Of a stretch of DNA of 64,000 nucleotides, positions 29,366 to 38,718 are shown in pieces. The notes under the pieces were generated by a model. The model searched no databases. It worked only from the letters and a program-made list of their open reading frames with translations, and was not told the DNA's origin. This stretch comes from Volucribacter amazonae. Its GTDB lineage: Bacteria; Pseudomonadota; Gammaproteobacteria; Enterobacterales; Pasteurellaceae. The stretch covers positions 1,720,001 through 1,784,000 of the forward strand of contig NZ_LWID01000001.1 in NCBI RefSeq assembly GCF_029783845.1. The letters are read 5' to 3'. A program made the position numbers and the translations under genes. Each line of letters opens with the position of its first letter. Position 1 is the first letter of the stretch.

Positions 29366-29812
29366 ATGTCATCAGCATTACATTATGTCATTAATTTATT
29401 GGCTAGACGAGAATACAGCGAAGCCGAAATTCGGCATAAAATGCAACAAAAAGCCTTTAGTCCAGAGGAGATTGAACAAGCTATTCAATATTGCCAACAA
29501 AAAAATTGGCAAAGTGATTTGCGTTTTTGTGAAAGTTACATTCGCACTCGTTCACAACGTGGTTATGGGAAATTACGGATAAAACAAGAACTTAACTATT
29601 TGAAAGGGATCGATGATGAAACCCTTAATACCGTTTTTGACGGTATGCAAATTGATTGGGAGGAACTGGCATTAACGACATTAAGTAAAAAATTCCCTCA
29701 TTTTGCACAAGTTAAGGATCTTAAAACTAAACAAAAAATTTGGCGTTATATGGCATCACATGGTTTTTATGCCGAAGAATTTAGCCATTATATTGGGCAA
29801 GGCGATGAATAG
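29366..29812 (+). CDS. recX: Regulatory protein RecX
   Basis: RecX limits RecA filament extension. The 148-residue protein shows the typical three-helix repeats: ALHYVINLLARREYSEAEIR, then CQQKNWQSDLRFCESYIRTR and SQRGYGKLRIKQEL. It is normally next to recA, but no recA lies in the window. Here it is a lone + strand gene between slyD and a dispersed-repeat copy. AAGGA precedes the ATG by about 6 bases. Confidence 0.92.
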   Translation: MSSALHYVINLLARREYSEAEIRHKMQQKAFSPEEIEQAIQYCQQKNWQSDLRFCESYIRTRSQRGYGKLRIKQELNYLKGIDDETLNTVFDGMQIDWEELALTTLSKKFPHFAQVKDLKTKQKIWRYMASHGFYAEEFSHYIGQGDE

Positions 29813-29846
29813 CTTAAACAGATATTTTATAATTAACCATATTAAT

Positions 29847-29936
29847 TATCGTCATTCCACTTTAAAATAAGACGGTGTTGGCCTGCCTCTGTCTTCGGAG
29901 TACCTTCTTGTCTTATTTTAAATTGAAACGACTATA
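29847..29936. repeat. Dispersed palindromic repeat, copy 5
   Basis: An almost complete copy, from TTATCGTCATTCCACTTTAA to TTTTAAATTGAAACGACTAT. The core reads GACGGTGTTGGCCTGCCTCT, then GTCTTCGGAGTACCTTCTTG. It is directly after recX and ends 16 bases before the next gene, so it must contain or overlap that gene's upstream control region. Confidence 0.85.
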
Positions 29937-29952
29937 TCTTTAAGGATCAAGT

Positions 29953-30996
29953 ATGAACATAAAACAAAAACTCTATTTAAAACAACTGGATTTTTTACGC
30001 CCATTATTAGGATTAATCATTTTATTGGGGTTATTATTTTTTTATGGATTAGAGGATTTTGATAAATTATTTGATCAAGTAGGTTTTCGTTTACCCCATT
30101 GGCTGATTTATGCTTTATATGCGGTATTTGCGATTTATGCTTTATGGCGAACGTTTTTTGGTTGTATGATGTTGTTAGATAATAAACACCGAAAAAAAGC
30201 TAAATGCTTTTTTGCCTTGGTAAAAAATAAGCAACCCGAAGTGAAAATTGAAAATATTGCGGAACAATACGCTTTATTAGCCACTTTATTTTATGAAAGT
30301 TCAAAGATTCATTTTTATGATAAAGTCAGTTTACAAGGTTTAGCCAATAATGCGGATTATATTCCGCCTTACCGTCAGGATAAACAAGGCAATATTGTAG
30401 GGGGCTCACACTTTATTAATAGTCTTGAAGCCTTTTATTCCACCAAAGCAACTGCATTAATTGAAGATTTAAAGCAAGCCTTAGAGATGTCTTGGGGGAT
30501 TACAGGGCGAGAATCCGCCTTGGAGCAAATTGATGCCCTATGGCAAGGGGCAAATGAAGGAGCGGAATATGATCTTTTAGCGAGCAAAGAAGGCAAAGCC
30601 TATGCGCAAGCGGTGCAAGATTTTGGTTTTCAATTTGCTTGTACGGATTTGCCAGTCAACGCTTCTGGTTTTGATTTAGTCCGTTTTATTTATTTAGTGC
30701 GAGCGGGCTTTACTTTGGGTTATTTAGATGAACAAGAAACACGTTCTGCCTTATTTTCTGCGGCAATGTTTCTTGCTCATCATTATCGTGATTGGCAACA
30801 TTTGGCTTATTCTTATTTGATTAATTTCTTAATTTGGAATGTGGCATCAAATAATGACAGTATGGCTTATAATTATGCGTTAGAACGTGTGTTATGTGCA
30901 AATGAAGTGTTAGCCGATCCTTATAGTCCATTACAAGGCACTTCGCTTGACGAATTGAGAACGGCATTACAAGCACTTATACAAGAAGAGGTTTAA
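29953..30996 (+). CDS. DUF1266-like protein with N-terminal membrane helices
   Basis: The 347-residue protein begins with two hydrophobic segments (about residues 15-32 and 49-68). A soluble domain follows that contains LEMSWGITGRESALEQIDAL and, later, FDLVRFIYLVRAGFTLGYLD then EQE. The WGIT-x-RExAL and DxxRxxxLxRxGFxxGYL patterns are those of DUF1266, found in E. coli YbeR/YbeU-type proteins. Its function is unknown. It is monocistronic and lies immediately after a repeat copy. Confidence 0.65.
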   Translation: MNIKQKLYLKQLDFLRPLLGLIILLGLLFFYGLEDFDKLFDQVGFRLPHWLIYALYAVFAIYALWRTFFGCMMLLDNKHRKKAKCFFALVKNKQPEVKIENIAEQYALLATLFYESSKIHFYDKVSLQGLANNADYIPPYRQDKQGNIVGGSHFINSLEAFYSTKATALIEDLKQALEMSWGITGRESALEQIDALWQGANEGAEYDLLASKEGKAYAQAVQDFGFQFACTDLPVNASGFDLVRFIYLVRAGFTLGYLDEQETRSALFSAAMFLAHHYRDWQHLAYSYLINFLIWNVASNNDSMAYNYALERVLCANEVLADPYSPLQGTSLDELRTALQALIQEEV

Positions 30997-31081
30997 TCAG
31001 AAAATTTCGCTGTGTAAAAAGGACAAGGGCAATATTTTTAAAAAGTGCGGTCAAAAATTCATTTATTTTTTCATTGTGTAC

Positions 31082-31110
31082 TTGTCCTTATCTTATAATC
31101 TCTGTATAAT
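31082..31110 (+). promoter_or_regulatory. Promoter of the rpsF operon
   Basis: TTGTCC at 31082-31087 and TATAAT at 31105-31110 are separated by exactly 17 bases, a good sigma-70 promoter. A second TATAAT lies at 31094-31099. It stands about 95 bases before rpsF, leaving a leader long enough for regulation. Confidence 0.7.
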
Positions 31111-31146
31111 CCACGCCTTACAGCCATATTGAATTTTCGTTCCTTG

Positions 31147-31181
31147 CTTCCGCAGATTGATGGCTGGTCTATGGTCGGAGG
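31147..31181 (+). promoter_or_regulatory. Candidate S6:S18 autoregulatory leader hairpin
   Basis: CTTCCG (31147-31152) pairs with CGGAGG (31176-31181), with an inner helix AGAT/GTCT around a 9-base loop. An asymmetric bulge separates the two helices. In many bacteria the rpsF leader holds a hairpin bound by the S6-S18 complex to repress the operon. The position and general form fit, but I cannot test the exact consensus here. Confidence 0.45.
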
Positions 31182-31205
31182 CTGATTAACCCGTAAGGAG
31201 CAGTA

Positions 31206-31583
31206 ATGCGTCACTACGAAATCGTGTTTATGGTTCACCCAGATCAGAGTGAACAAGTACCTGGCATGATTGAACGTTATACAGGTTCTGTTAAAGAAGC
31301 TGGCGGTCAAATTCATCGCCTAGAAGATTGGGGACGTCGTCAATTAGCTTACCCAATCAATAAACTTCATAAAGCACATTATGTGTTAATGAATGTAGAA
31401 GCGCCTCAAGAAGTCATCGACGAGCTAGAAACAACTTTCCGTTACAATGACGCCGTTCTTCGTAACGTAATTATTCGTACTAAGCACGCCGTAACCGAAG
31501 CGTCCCCAATGGTTAAAGCACGCGAAGAGCGTAAACCTTTAGCTGAAGTTGAAGCCAACGATTTTGAGGATGCTGAAGAGTAA
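31206..31583 (+). CDS. rpsF: 30S ribosomal protein S6
   Basis: The 125-residue product reads [20 protein letters not shown] and continues with [20 protein letters not shown], the S6 fold. An acidic C-terminal tail (ANDFEDAEE) is where RimK-type glutamylation occurs in relatives. TAAGGAG lies 6 bases before the start. It is the first gene of the conserved rpsF-priB-rpsR-rplI operon. Confidence 0.97.
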   Translation: MRHYEIVFMVHPDQSEQVPGMIERYTGSVKEAGGQIHRLEDWGRRQLAYPINKLHKAHYVLMNVEAPQEVIDELETTFRYNDAVLRNVIIRTKHAVTEASPMVKAREERKPLAEVEANDFEDAEE

Positions 31584-31896
31584 TTTGAATATTGATAATC
31601 GTTTCTCGTTAATTGGTCAAGTTGCCAGTTTACCAAAACGAATGAAAAGCCCAAGCGGTATTGAACATTGTCGTTTTTATTTAGAACATCGTTCTCAACA
31701 GCAAGAAGCTGGTTTAATGCGGCAAGTATGGTGTAAAGTCCCAATACAAGTGAGTGGCGATCAATTAACTCAAAAAACTCAAAGCATTACGGTCGGCTGT
31801 AAATTATTAATTATGGGCTTTGTGAATACACATAAAACCAATAATGGTTTAAGCCAATTAGTATTACATGCCGAGCAAATCGAATTTATAGATTAG
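31570..31896 (+). CDS. priB: Primosomal replication protein N (PriB)
   Basis: PriB is a dimeric OB-fold single-stranded DNA-binding protein that bridges PriA and DnaT in replication restart. The sequence [18 protein letters not shown], then [20 protein letters not shown], is diagnostic. I place the start at ATG 31570, inside the last 14 bases of rpsF, because Pasteurellaceae PriB proteins begin MLKSNL. Translation is therefore coupled to rpsF. An alternative start is the TTG at 31585. Confidence 0.92.
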   Translation: MLKSNLNIDNRFSLIGQVASLPKRMKSPSGIEHCRFYLEHRSQQQEAGLMRQVWCKVPIQVSGDQLTQKTQSITVGCKLLIMGFVNTHKTNNGLSQLVLHAEQIEFID

Positions 31897-32136
<240 letters not shown>

Positions 32137-32151
32137 TTTAAGGAGTCGGTA

Positions 32152-32601
32152 ATGCAAGTAATTCTTTTAGATAAAATTGCTCACTTAGGTAATGTGGGCG
32201 ATCAAGTAGATGTTAAATCTGGTTTTGCACGTAACTACTTAATCCCGCAAGGTAAAGCTGTTATGGCAACCAAAGCAAACATTGAGTATTTTGAAACTCG
32301 CCGTGCAGAGTTAGAAGAAAAAGCTGCAAAAGCCTTAGCAGCAGCTTTAGACCGAGCAGAGCGTTTAGAAGCATTAGGTTCAGTGACTATTGCCTCTAAA
32401 GCAGGTGATGAAGGTCGCTTATTTGGTTCTATCACAACTCGTGATGTAGCAGATGCGGTAACCGCCGCAGGTGTTGAAGTAACCAAAAGCGAAGTTCGTT
32501 TACCAACCGGTCCACTTCGCACCACAGGTGAACATGAAGTGAAATTCCAATTCCATGGTGAAGTATTTGCAACATTAAATATCGTAATTGTTGCAGAATA
32601 A
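32152..32601 (+). CDS. rplI: 50S ribosomal protein L9
   Basis: The 149-residue protein has the L9 N-terminal domain ([20 protein letters not shown], then [14 protein letters not shown]), a long connecting helix and the C-terminal domain. AAGGAG lies 8 bases before the ATG. It is the last gene of the operon and is followed by a strong terminator. Confidence 0.98.
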   Translation: MQVILLDKIAHLGNVGDQVDVKSGFARNYLIPQGKAVMATKANIEYFETRRAELEEKAAKALAAALDRAERLEALGSVTIASKAGDEGRLFGSITTRDVADAVTAAGVEVTKSEVRLPTGPLRTTGEHEVKFQFHGEVFATLNIVIVAE

Positions 32602-32620
32602 TTTCTTATGATTAAAAATA

Positions 32621-32646
32621 AAACCCAGCAATTTGCTGGGTTTTTT
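32621..32646 (+). terminator. Terminator after rplI
   Basis: AAACCCAGCA and TTGCTGGGTTT form a tight stem with a minimal loop, followed by TTTTTT. It closes the rpsF-rplI operon. Confidence 0.95.
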
Positions 32647-32696
32647 GTTTTTATGTATGAAATAATGCCAATTTACCATACTTTCTGTATTGTATA

Positions 32697-32770
32697 ATTG
32701 TTCCACTTTAAAATAATACAGAATTGGCACGTTGTTTTACTATAGTCGTCCCATTCTAAAATAAGAGAAC
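32697..32770. repeat. Composite or partial dispersed repeats, copy 6
   Basis: Two left-end pieces lie in tandem: AATTGTTCCACTTTAAAATA at 32697, and TATAGTCGTCCCATTCTAAA from 32741. Each is followed by only part of the core. It looks like one copy broken by another or by internal deletion. Confidence 0.65.
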
Positions 32771-32800
32771 GATACATTTTTGAATATCATCAAAAACAAA

Positions 32801-32833
32801 AAAATCTGCACCTTATCAATAAGATGCAGATTT
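32801..32833 (-). terminator. Terminator after secF
   Basis: AAATCTGCA and TGCAGATTT form the outer stem, and CTTAT/ATAAG extends it inwards. On the minus strand a T-rich run follows (complement of AAAAACAAAAAAA). It lies about 50 bases beyond the secF stop. Confidence 0.8.
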
Positions 32834-32880
32834 AAGGTTAGAAATTTTTGTAAAAATGACCGCACTTTTACTTGATAAAT

Positions 32881-33852
32881 TTAAGGTAATTCATCAACCT
32901 CATCATTATTTACTTTTGGTGGTAGCATATGTTCTCGTTTTAAACCGAAATCATAAGCAAGGGCAATGGCAACGAAAATTGAGGAGTAAGTTCCAAAGCC
33001 GATACCTATTAATAAGGCAAAAGAGAAACTATGAATCGTTGGTCCGCCAAAAATATAGAGTGCTAATACCACAAATAAGGTGGTAATTGAGGTCATTAAG
33101 GTTCTTGAGAGGGTTTGAGTTAATGAAACATTAATAATATCAAACACTTCTACCCGTCTGATTTTTCTTAGATTTTCCCTTACTCGGTCAAATACCACGA
33201 TACTGTCATTTAAGGAATAACCTACTACCGATAAAATGGCTGCCACAAAGGTAAGATCCACTTCTATTTGGAAAAAGGCGAAGAAACCTAAGGTCATAAT
33301 CACATCGTGGGCAAGAGAAAGTACCGCCCCTAATGCTAAACGCCATTCAAAACGTGAACCAATATAGATTAGCAACATAGCCAGTGTCGCCAAGGTAGCA
33401 TAAATTGCTGAACGTGTGAGTTCTTCTCCCACATTCGGACCGACAAAATCAATACTTTTGACAGTAACATTTCTATCAAGTTGCTGCATCATTTGTCTAA
33501 TTGTTGTACCAATATTAGGATCATTCACCGAGGCAGGTAAACGAATCATAATATCACGCACACTGCCTGAGGTTTGTACCGTTGCACTGTTAATTTGATT
33601 TTGTTGTAACGTAGAACGAATTTGCTCAATATTGGCAGGTTGAGCAAAGGACATTTCTATCACCGTTCCACCAGTAAAATCTAAGCCCCAGTTAAACCCT
33701 TTGGTAAAAATGAAAAATAAGGACGCAAGGATAACGATACTTGATACCACATATCCCCAAATCCGATATTTCATAAAATTAATTAAGCCATAGCGAAGTT
33801 TGATACCTTGTATCTCTTTGATTGGCTCATTTTTATCTGTTAATAAACTCAC
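32881..33852 (-). CDS. secF: Protein translocase subunit SecF
   Basis: The 323-residue protein has six membrane helices and the SecF signatures GLDFTGGTVIEMSF, IGSRFEWRLALGAVLSLAHD and VGYSLNDSIVVFDRVRENLR. With SecD it uses the proton-motive force to pull exported chains through SecYEG. Its start is 15 bases after secD on the minus strand, forming the yajC-secD-secF operon. Confidence 0.97.
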   Translation of the reverse strand: MSLLTDKNEPIKEIQGIKLRYGLINFMKYRIWGYVVSSIVILASLFFIFTKGFNWGLDFTGGTVIEMSFAQPANIEQIRSTLQQNQINSATVQTSGSVRDIMIRLPASVNDPNIGTTIRQMMQQLDRNVTVKSIDFVGPNVGEELTRSAIYATLATLAMLLIYIGSRFEWRLALGAVLSLAHDVIMTLGFFAFFQIEVDLTFVAAILSVVGYSLNDSIVVFDRVRENLRKIRRVEVFDIINVSLTQTLSRTLMTSITTLFVVLALYIFGGPTIHSFSFALLIGIGFGTYSSIFVAIALAYDFGLKREHMLPPKVNNDEVDELP

Positions 33853-33867
33853 AATCTTGTCCTTTCG

Positions 33868-35715
33868 CTAAATGGATAATTTATCAATGCGTTTACCGCC
33901 ATAAAGGAAGTTGACTAACGCTCGTGTTCCTGTAATTGCTGTAAACATTGAGATCCCTACACCAAGTGCGAGGGTTATGGCAAAGCCTTTCACTGGGCCT
34001 GATCCTGCAGCATAGAGAATAATGGCAGTGAGAATGGTGGTTAAGTTAGCATCAAAGATACTCGTAAAAGCACCATTATAGCCTTCGTTGATTGCCTGTT
34101 GTACTGAACGACCATTACGAATTTCCTCTTTGATCCGTTCAAAGATTAGCACGTTGGCATCAATGGACATACCTACGGATAGCACAATCCCAGCAATCCC
34201 CGGCATGGTTAGGGTTGCACCCGGTAGTAAGGACATTAAACCAATCAGAATCACGAGATTACAAATTAAAGCCAAATTCGCAATCATACCAAATTTACGA
34301 TAGTAGAACGCCATAAACACAATAGTAATCAATAAGCCCCAAAAGCCTGCTTGGATACCTTGCTCCACATTTTGTGCCCCTAATGAAGGGCCAACCGTAC
34401 GCTCTTCCACGATTTGAATCGGTGCAATCAATGCTCCGGAACGTAATAATACCGCAAGATTTTGTGCTTCGGCAGGGCTATTAATGCCCGTTATACGGAA
34501 TGAATTGCCTAAACGAGCTTGAATTGTTGCCACATTAATGACTTCTTCGTGTTTTTCTAAAATGGTTTTGCCTTCCGCATCTTTTTTGCCACTGTCTTTA
34601 TATTCGCTATATAGCGTTGCCATAGGCTTACCAATGGCGGAACGTGTGGCATTTGACATCAAATTGCCACCTTCGCTATCTAGGGAAATATTGACCTGCG
34701 GACGACCGTATTCATCGCTACTTGAAGTAGCATCAGTGATATGCTCACCACCTAAAATCGCACGCTTAAATAGCACCACAGGTGTGCCATCACGACTGTA
34801 TTTCACTTCTGAATCAGAAGAAAGCAAGCCACGCACTGCGCCCTCTACATTAGCGGATTGATTTACCATACGAAACTCAAGGGTTGCTGTTGCACCAAGA
34901 ATTTCTTTGGCTCTTGCCGTATCCTGCACTCCGGGCAACTCCACCACAATTCGCTCTGCACCTTGTCGTTGAATCACAGGTTCTGATACGCCTAACTCCT
35001 CAACCCGTTTACGCAAAATCGCAATATTTTGCTCCACCGCATTATCTCTCGCTGCTATCAACGCATTTTGCGACATACTTAAAATAATGCTGTTATCATT
35101 TAAACGACGTACGTCCCAGTTAGTATGTTGGCGACGTAAAAAACGCACCACATCATCAAGCTGACTAGGGTTTGCTAGGGTAACTAATGTGCTAAAATCA
35201 TCAGCATTACGAATAGCGGTATATTGGTATTTTTGTTGACGTAATTCTGTGCGTAAATGATCTTGTAATTGCTCCTGCAACTTAGACAAAGCAGTATTCA
35301 TATCCACTTCCATTAAGAAACGGACACCACCACGCAAATCTAATCCCCATTTCATTGGATTTGCCCCAATGACTTGTAACCAAGTTGGGGTTGCAGGGGC
35401 GAGATTAAGTGCCACAGAATAATCTGTACCAAGTTGTTCAGCAATTTTATCTTTCGCCAATAATTGTTCATCGGTATTGGCAAAACGTGCCAAAATTGAA
35501 CTATTTTCTAACACAATGGATTTTGCCGTTAAGTGATTTTGTTGTAACACTTTTTGTACTTCACTTAAGGTAACTTCGTTCGCAGCTTGTCCTCTTGTAC
35601 CAGAAATTTGAACGGCAGGATCTTCGCCGTAAAGATTTGGAAGTGCATATAAAGCACCAATGATGATCACAAGGATCACCATTAGATTCTTCCATAAAGG
35701 ATAACGATTTAACAT
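33868..35715 (-). CDS. secD: Protein translocase subunit SecD
   Basis: The 615-residue protein has an N-terminal helix, a large periplasmic region with the P1 head ([15 protein letters not shown] marks its start) and five further C-terminal helices. [20 protein letters not shown], then [12 protein letters not shown], is the highly conserved helix-4 region. The length matches E. coli SecD. It partners SecF and YajC. Confidence 0.97.
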   Translation of the reverse strand: MLNRYPLWKNLMVILVIIIGALYALPNLYGEDPAVQISGTRGQAANEVTLSEVQKVLQQNHLTAKSIVLENSSILARFANTDEQLLAKDKIAEQLGTDYSVALNLAPATPTWLQVIGANPMKWGLDLRGGVRFLMEVDMNTALSKLQEQLQDHLRTELRQQKYQYTAIRNADDFSTLVTLANPSQLDDVVRFLRRQHTNWDVRRLNDNSIILSMSQNALIAARDNAVEQNIAILRKRVEELGVSEPVIQRQGAERIVVELPGVQDTARAKEILGATATLEFRMVNQSANVEGAVRGLLSSDSEVKYSRDGTPVVLFKRAILGGEHITDATSSSDEYGRPQVNISLDSEGGNLMSNATRSAIGKPMATLYSEYKDSGKKDAEGKTILEKHEEVINVATIQARLGNSFRITGINSPAEAQNLAVLLRSGALIAPIQIVEERTVGPSLGAQNVEQGIQAGFWGLLITIVFMAFYYRKFGMIANLALICNLVILIGLMSLLPGATLTMPGIAGIVLSVGMSIDANVLIFERIKEEIRNGRSVQQAINEGYNGAFTSIFDANLTTILTAIILYAAGSGPVKGFAITLALGVGISMFTAITGTRALVNFLYGGKRIDKLSI

Positions 35716-35742
35716 AGACTTCCCTTGCGGAAAAGAAATTAA

Positions 35743-36042
35743 TTAGAGAGATTTAATGGAGCCTTTCGGTAATACGGCAACAATAAAATCTTTTTTGATG
35801 GTTACTTCATTGTTTTCATTTAAAGCGATGACCACAGAGTCATTTTCAGCAGAAACTTTGGTAATTTTACCAATTAAGCCACCAGAAGTAAGAACTTCTT
35901 CGCCTTTGCCTAAAGAAGCCATTAATTCACGATGCTGTTTATTGCGTTTCGCTTGTGGGCGATAAATCATAAAATAAAAAATTAATGCAAAAATAACCAA
36001 CATAAAAATCATTGACATTCCGCCGCCTTGTGCTTCATTCAT
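35743..36042 (-). CDS. yajC: Sec translocon accessory protein YajC
   Basis: The 99-residue protein has one membrane helix (about residues 10-26, ending FYFMIYRPQAKRNKQH) and a small cytoplasmic domain with GKGEEVLTSGGLIGKITKVS. It binds SecDF. It is the first gene of the minus-strand operon; tgt and queA, which precede yajC in many bacteria, are not adjacent. Confidence 0.96.
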   Translation of the reverse strand: MNEAQGGGMSMIFMLVIFALIFYFMIYRPQAKRNKQHRELMASLGKGEEVLTSGGLIGKITKVSAENDSVVIALNENNEVTIKKDFIVAVLPKGSIKSL

Positions 36043-36174
36043 GATGAAATTCCTCTTAATAATAAATTAGTAATAAAAATAGATGAATAAAAATATTAAC
36101 GAAAAAATCGTTTGCTAAAAATAGCATAAAATCCGTTGAATGTGAAAAAGATATTTAAAAAGTGCGGTCAGTTT

Positions 36175-36387
36175 TCAACAAATTTTTTGAATTTTTAATT
36201 CTTTCGCACTGACTATTTGCAACCGATAACCCATTTGACGACATAGCCCTTCAAAATCTTGTACTGCACTGGCAGGGGAAAGCCATAGGATTAATTCATC
36301 GTCGAGATTAAGATGACCTAAGGCTTGTTTGGTCATTAATAATGGCAAGGGGCAACGATATTGGCGTAAATCAAGCTGATATTGCAT
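36175..36387 (-). CDS. TusA/SirA-family sulfur-carrier-like protein
   Basis: The 70-residue protein has the family CPxP motif near its N-terminus (LDLRQYRCPLPLLMTKQAL). In TusA this cysteine carries persulfide sulfur for tRNA thiolation. This protein is a TusA/YedF-type paralogue, since it pairs with a hemerythrin gene three bases upstream rather than standing alone. A redox or sulfur-transfer role is inferred; which TusA-family subgroup it belongs to is unclear. Confidence 0.8.
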   Translation of the reverse strand: MQYQLDLRQYRCPLPLLMTKQALGHLNLDDELILWLSPASAVQDFEGLCRQMGYRLQIVSAKELKIQKIC

Positions 36388-36390
36388 TAT

Positions 36391-36903
36391 CTAGCCCTGA
36401 CGCCGTTTCGCCATAATTGTTCCCATGGTTTGTAGCTCTTGTGCCGATAAACATTGTTTACCCAATTCAAACAGAGGTTCTTCAATGGCAATATGGCTAT
36501 CATAACCTGCAATAAAATGCTCAATTAACACTTGATCCACTTGTTCCCTTTCGCCTAGCAATAGTTGCTCAAGCTGGGTGGATAATAATGCCCAATTTTG
36601 ATGTAACTGATGATGTTGTTCCGCTAATTCATCAATACGAGATTGAGCTTGTGGTTGATGTTTAACTAAAGCAGGAAAAAAGTCCTGTTCTTCATCGTCA
36701 TGGTGTAGCGGAGCGGCTTGATTGAAATAGCTTAAAATTTGCCGAACGTCATTTTTTACTGCTTGATTTACGCCGTTTTTCGCTAAATAATCGGGCAAAA
36801 TCGCTAATTGGCGACAAAATTTTTTGACTTTGCTATGACAAGCATAAAGCATTTCAATGGGATCTTGCCAACTGGCAAACTGTTGGGGTTCAAGTATGTG
36901 CAT
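36391..36903 (-). CDS. Hemerythrin-like domain protein
   Basis: The 170-residue soluble helical protein shows spaced metal-ligand-like motifs: ACHSKVKKFC, HHDDEEQDFF, EQHHQLH and DSHIAIEEPLF. These are the H...HxxxE...HxxxH...HxxxxE pattern of a four-helix diiron hemerythrin. Such proteins bind O2 or NO, or handle iron. It is followed by the TusA-like gene with a 3-base gap, so they are co-translated. A role in sensing or repair under oxidative or nitrosative stress is inferred. Confidence 0.85.
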   Translation of the reverse strand: MHILEPQQFASWQDPIEMLYACHSKVKKFCRQLAILPDYLAKNGVNQAVKNDVRQILSYFNQAAPLHHDDEEQDFFPALVKHQPQAQSRIDELAEQHHQLHQNWALLSTQLEQLLLGEREQVDQVLIEHFIAGYDSHIAIEEPLFELGKQCLSAQELQTMGTIMAKRRQG

Positions 36904-36924
36904 AATTTATCCTCTTAATCAAGA

Positions 36925-36953
36925 TATAGTCGTTCCACTTTAAAATGACTATA
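36925..36953. repeat. Minimal dispersed repeat (ends only), copy 7
   Basis: TATAGTCGTTCCACTTTAAA followed at once by ATGACTATA. The two ends are joined with no core, a 29-base internal-deletion form. It sits 20 bases upstream of the hemerythrin gene start. Confidence 0.7.
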
Positions 36954-37016
36954 AAATGCCATTAGATTAAGCGTAAATCCCATTGAATGCAAATTCTCAA
37001 TACAGAAAAATGTTGA

Positions 37017-37047
37017 AAAAAGACCGCACTTTAAAGTGCGGTTATTT
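37017..37047 (-). terminator. Uptake-sequence palindrome after the alanine symporter gene
   Basis: ACCGCACTTTAAAGTGCGGT (37023-37042) is a perfect 20-base palindrome made of two overlapping uptake words. It is flanked by AAAAAAG on the left and TTATTTT on the right. On the minus strand the A run becomes the T run of a terminator, about 40 bases past the gene end. Confidence 0.8.
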
Positions 37048-37087
37048 TGAGAAAAGTTTTTGTTAATATGCTAAACGGCGATATAAG

Positions 37088-38506
37088 TTATTTCCAAATA
37101 TCAGACTCTACACGTTTAGCCAATTTTGGGTGTTTATTAATGTTAAATTGAGGTACTTTTGTTTGCTTTAATTGTTGCTGATAATCTTTTAACAATGTCC
37201 AAACAATTGGGGCAAGCAATAAAATCGCCGTTAAGTTAATCAAGGTCATAATGCCCATAAACATATCCGCCATATCCCAAACTAACATTACTTTTTGCGT
37301 TGTTCCCCAATAAACCATAGCAAGCACCAACACTCTAAACACATTTAATAACAAACGGTTGTCTTTTAAATAGCTAATGTTGTTTTCGGCATAAGCATAG
37401 TTACCAATAATGGTAGAGAAAGCAAACATAAACATAATAATGGCTAAGAAATCTTTGCCCCAACTCCCTACTTGGCTTTCAATAGCTAATTGAGTCAGCT
37501 GTGCTCCTGTGGTAGTGGCATCAATATGTACGCCGGATAATAAAATAATAACGGCGGTTGCGGTACAAATAATAATGGTATCCACAAAAACCCCGAGCAT
37601 TTGAATCATACCTTGGCTAACAGGGTGCTTAACGTCCGCTGAGGCGGCGGCATTTGGGGCCGATCCCATACCTGCCTCGTTAGAATATAAACCACGTTTA
37701 ATGCCATAAATCATAGCTTGCGAGAAAAATGCTGCAAAGAAACCACTTGCCGCTGCACTAAAATCAAAGGCTGAACGAATGATATAATGGATCACTTCTG
37801 GCACTAAGCTGATATTTTTTACCAAAATATAAACCGCCATACCAATATAGAGGGTTGCCATGACTGGCACTAAAAATTCAGCAATTTTAGAAATACGCTT
37901 AATTCCGCCAAAAATCATAGGGGCGGATAACACTACTAATGCAATGCCAACGGTTGTTGATGAAAGTCCCCAAGCCTCTTGGCTTGCTTCAGCAATGGTA
38001 TTTGATTGTACGGCATTAAACACAAAACCATAGGTAATAATCAGTGATAAAGCGAATAACACACCAAACCAGCGTTGTTTTAGCCCTTGAGTAATATAAT
38101 AAGCTGGACCACCACGATATTGTCCATTTGCGTCTTTGACTTTGAATAATTGTGCTAATGAAGATTCGGCAAAGGCACTGCTCATACCAATAATGGCGGT
38201 TACCCACATCCAAAAGACAGCTCCCGGGCCACCGAGAGTAATAGCAAGAGCAACCCCTGCCACATTACCAACCCCTACTCGGCTAGCTAAGCCAATCACA
38301 AATGCCTGAAAAGCAGAGATACTCTCTTTATTTTTGTCTGCGGAATTACGCCCATTGAACATTTCTCTAATACTTTGGGCAAATAAACGAATTTGTACTC
38401 CGCCAGTAGTAATGGTGAAAAATAAGCCAGTAGCAAGCAATGCAAGTACAACAATATCCCATAAAGGTGCATTGACTTGGTTAATAAACTGATGAAATTT
38501 TTCCAT
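37088..38506 (-). CDS. alsT: Sodium:alanine symporter family protein (AlsT/AgcS)
   Basis: The 472-residue protein belongs to the AGCS family of Na+-coupled alanine or glycine importers. It has about eleven membrane segments and the family motifs FVIGLASRVGVGNVAGVALA, then GGPGAVFWMW, and GLYSNEAGMGSAPNAAASAD. It is monocistronic on the minus strand. The exact amino-acid preference cannot be read from the sequence. Confidence 0.93.
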   Translation of the reverse strand: MEKFHQFINQVNAPLWDIVVLALLATGLFFTITTGGVQIRLFAQSIREMFNGRNSADKNKESISAFQAFVIGLASRVGVGNVAGVALAITLGGPGAVFWMWVTAIIGMSSAFAESSLAQLFKVKDANGQYRGGPAYYITQGLKQRWFGVLFALSLIITYGFVFNAVQSNTIAEASQEAWGLSSTTVGIALVVLSAPMIFGGIKRISKIAEFLVPVMATLYIGMAVYILVKNISLVPEVIHYIIRSAFDFSAAASGFFAAFFSQAMIYGIKRGLYSNEAGMGSAPNAAASADVKHPVSQGMIQMLGVFVDTIIICTATAVIILLSGVHIDATTTGAQLTQLAIESQVGSWGKDFLAIIMFMFAFSTIIGNYAYAENNISYLKDNRLLLNVFRVLVLAMVYWGTTQKVMLVWDMADMFMGIMTLINLTAILLLAPIVWTLLKDYQQQLKQTKVPQFNINKHPKLAKRVESDIWK

Positions 38507-38655
38507 ATTTTCTCCTAATCATATTTTAAGACGAGATAAAATACAGAAAAAATCACAAAAGGCAAAAGGACAAATAACAAAATCAGTATAAATTATAAAT
38601 TATCTAATAATTTATTGTTTAATTTATTTGAAATTTAATTCTGACCAAGTGCGAT

Positions 38656-38689
38656 TAAAAAAACCGCTCTTATTTTACAAGCGGTTTTT
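38656..38689 (-). terminator. Terminator after the outer-membrane barrel gene
   Basis: AAAAAACCGCT and AGCGGTTTTT form an A/T-flanked stem about 30 bases past the stop of the minus-strand gene. The right arm contains ACAAGCGGT, which equals the other Pasteurellaceae uptake type, but a single copy inside a stem is probably chance. Confidence 0.75.
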
Positions 38690-38718
38690 ATCTTGCTAAA
38701 AAATATTCTATGTTTTAA

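Noticed and set aside
31019..31089. AAGGACAAG ... CTTGTCCTT inverted repeat before rpsF
   Set aside because: The arms are separated by more than 50 bases and overlap the -35 region; an operator is possible but unsupported.
38678..38686. ACAAGCGGT, the uptake word of the Actinobacillus pleuropneumoniae clade
   Set aside because: I noted a single copy, in a terminator stem, against dozens of the Hin-type word; it is most likely chance.
38507..38718. A glycine riboswitch was looked for upstream of the alanine symporter
   Set aside because: No aptamer-like conserved core is seen in the short leader or adjoining sequence.
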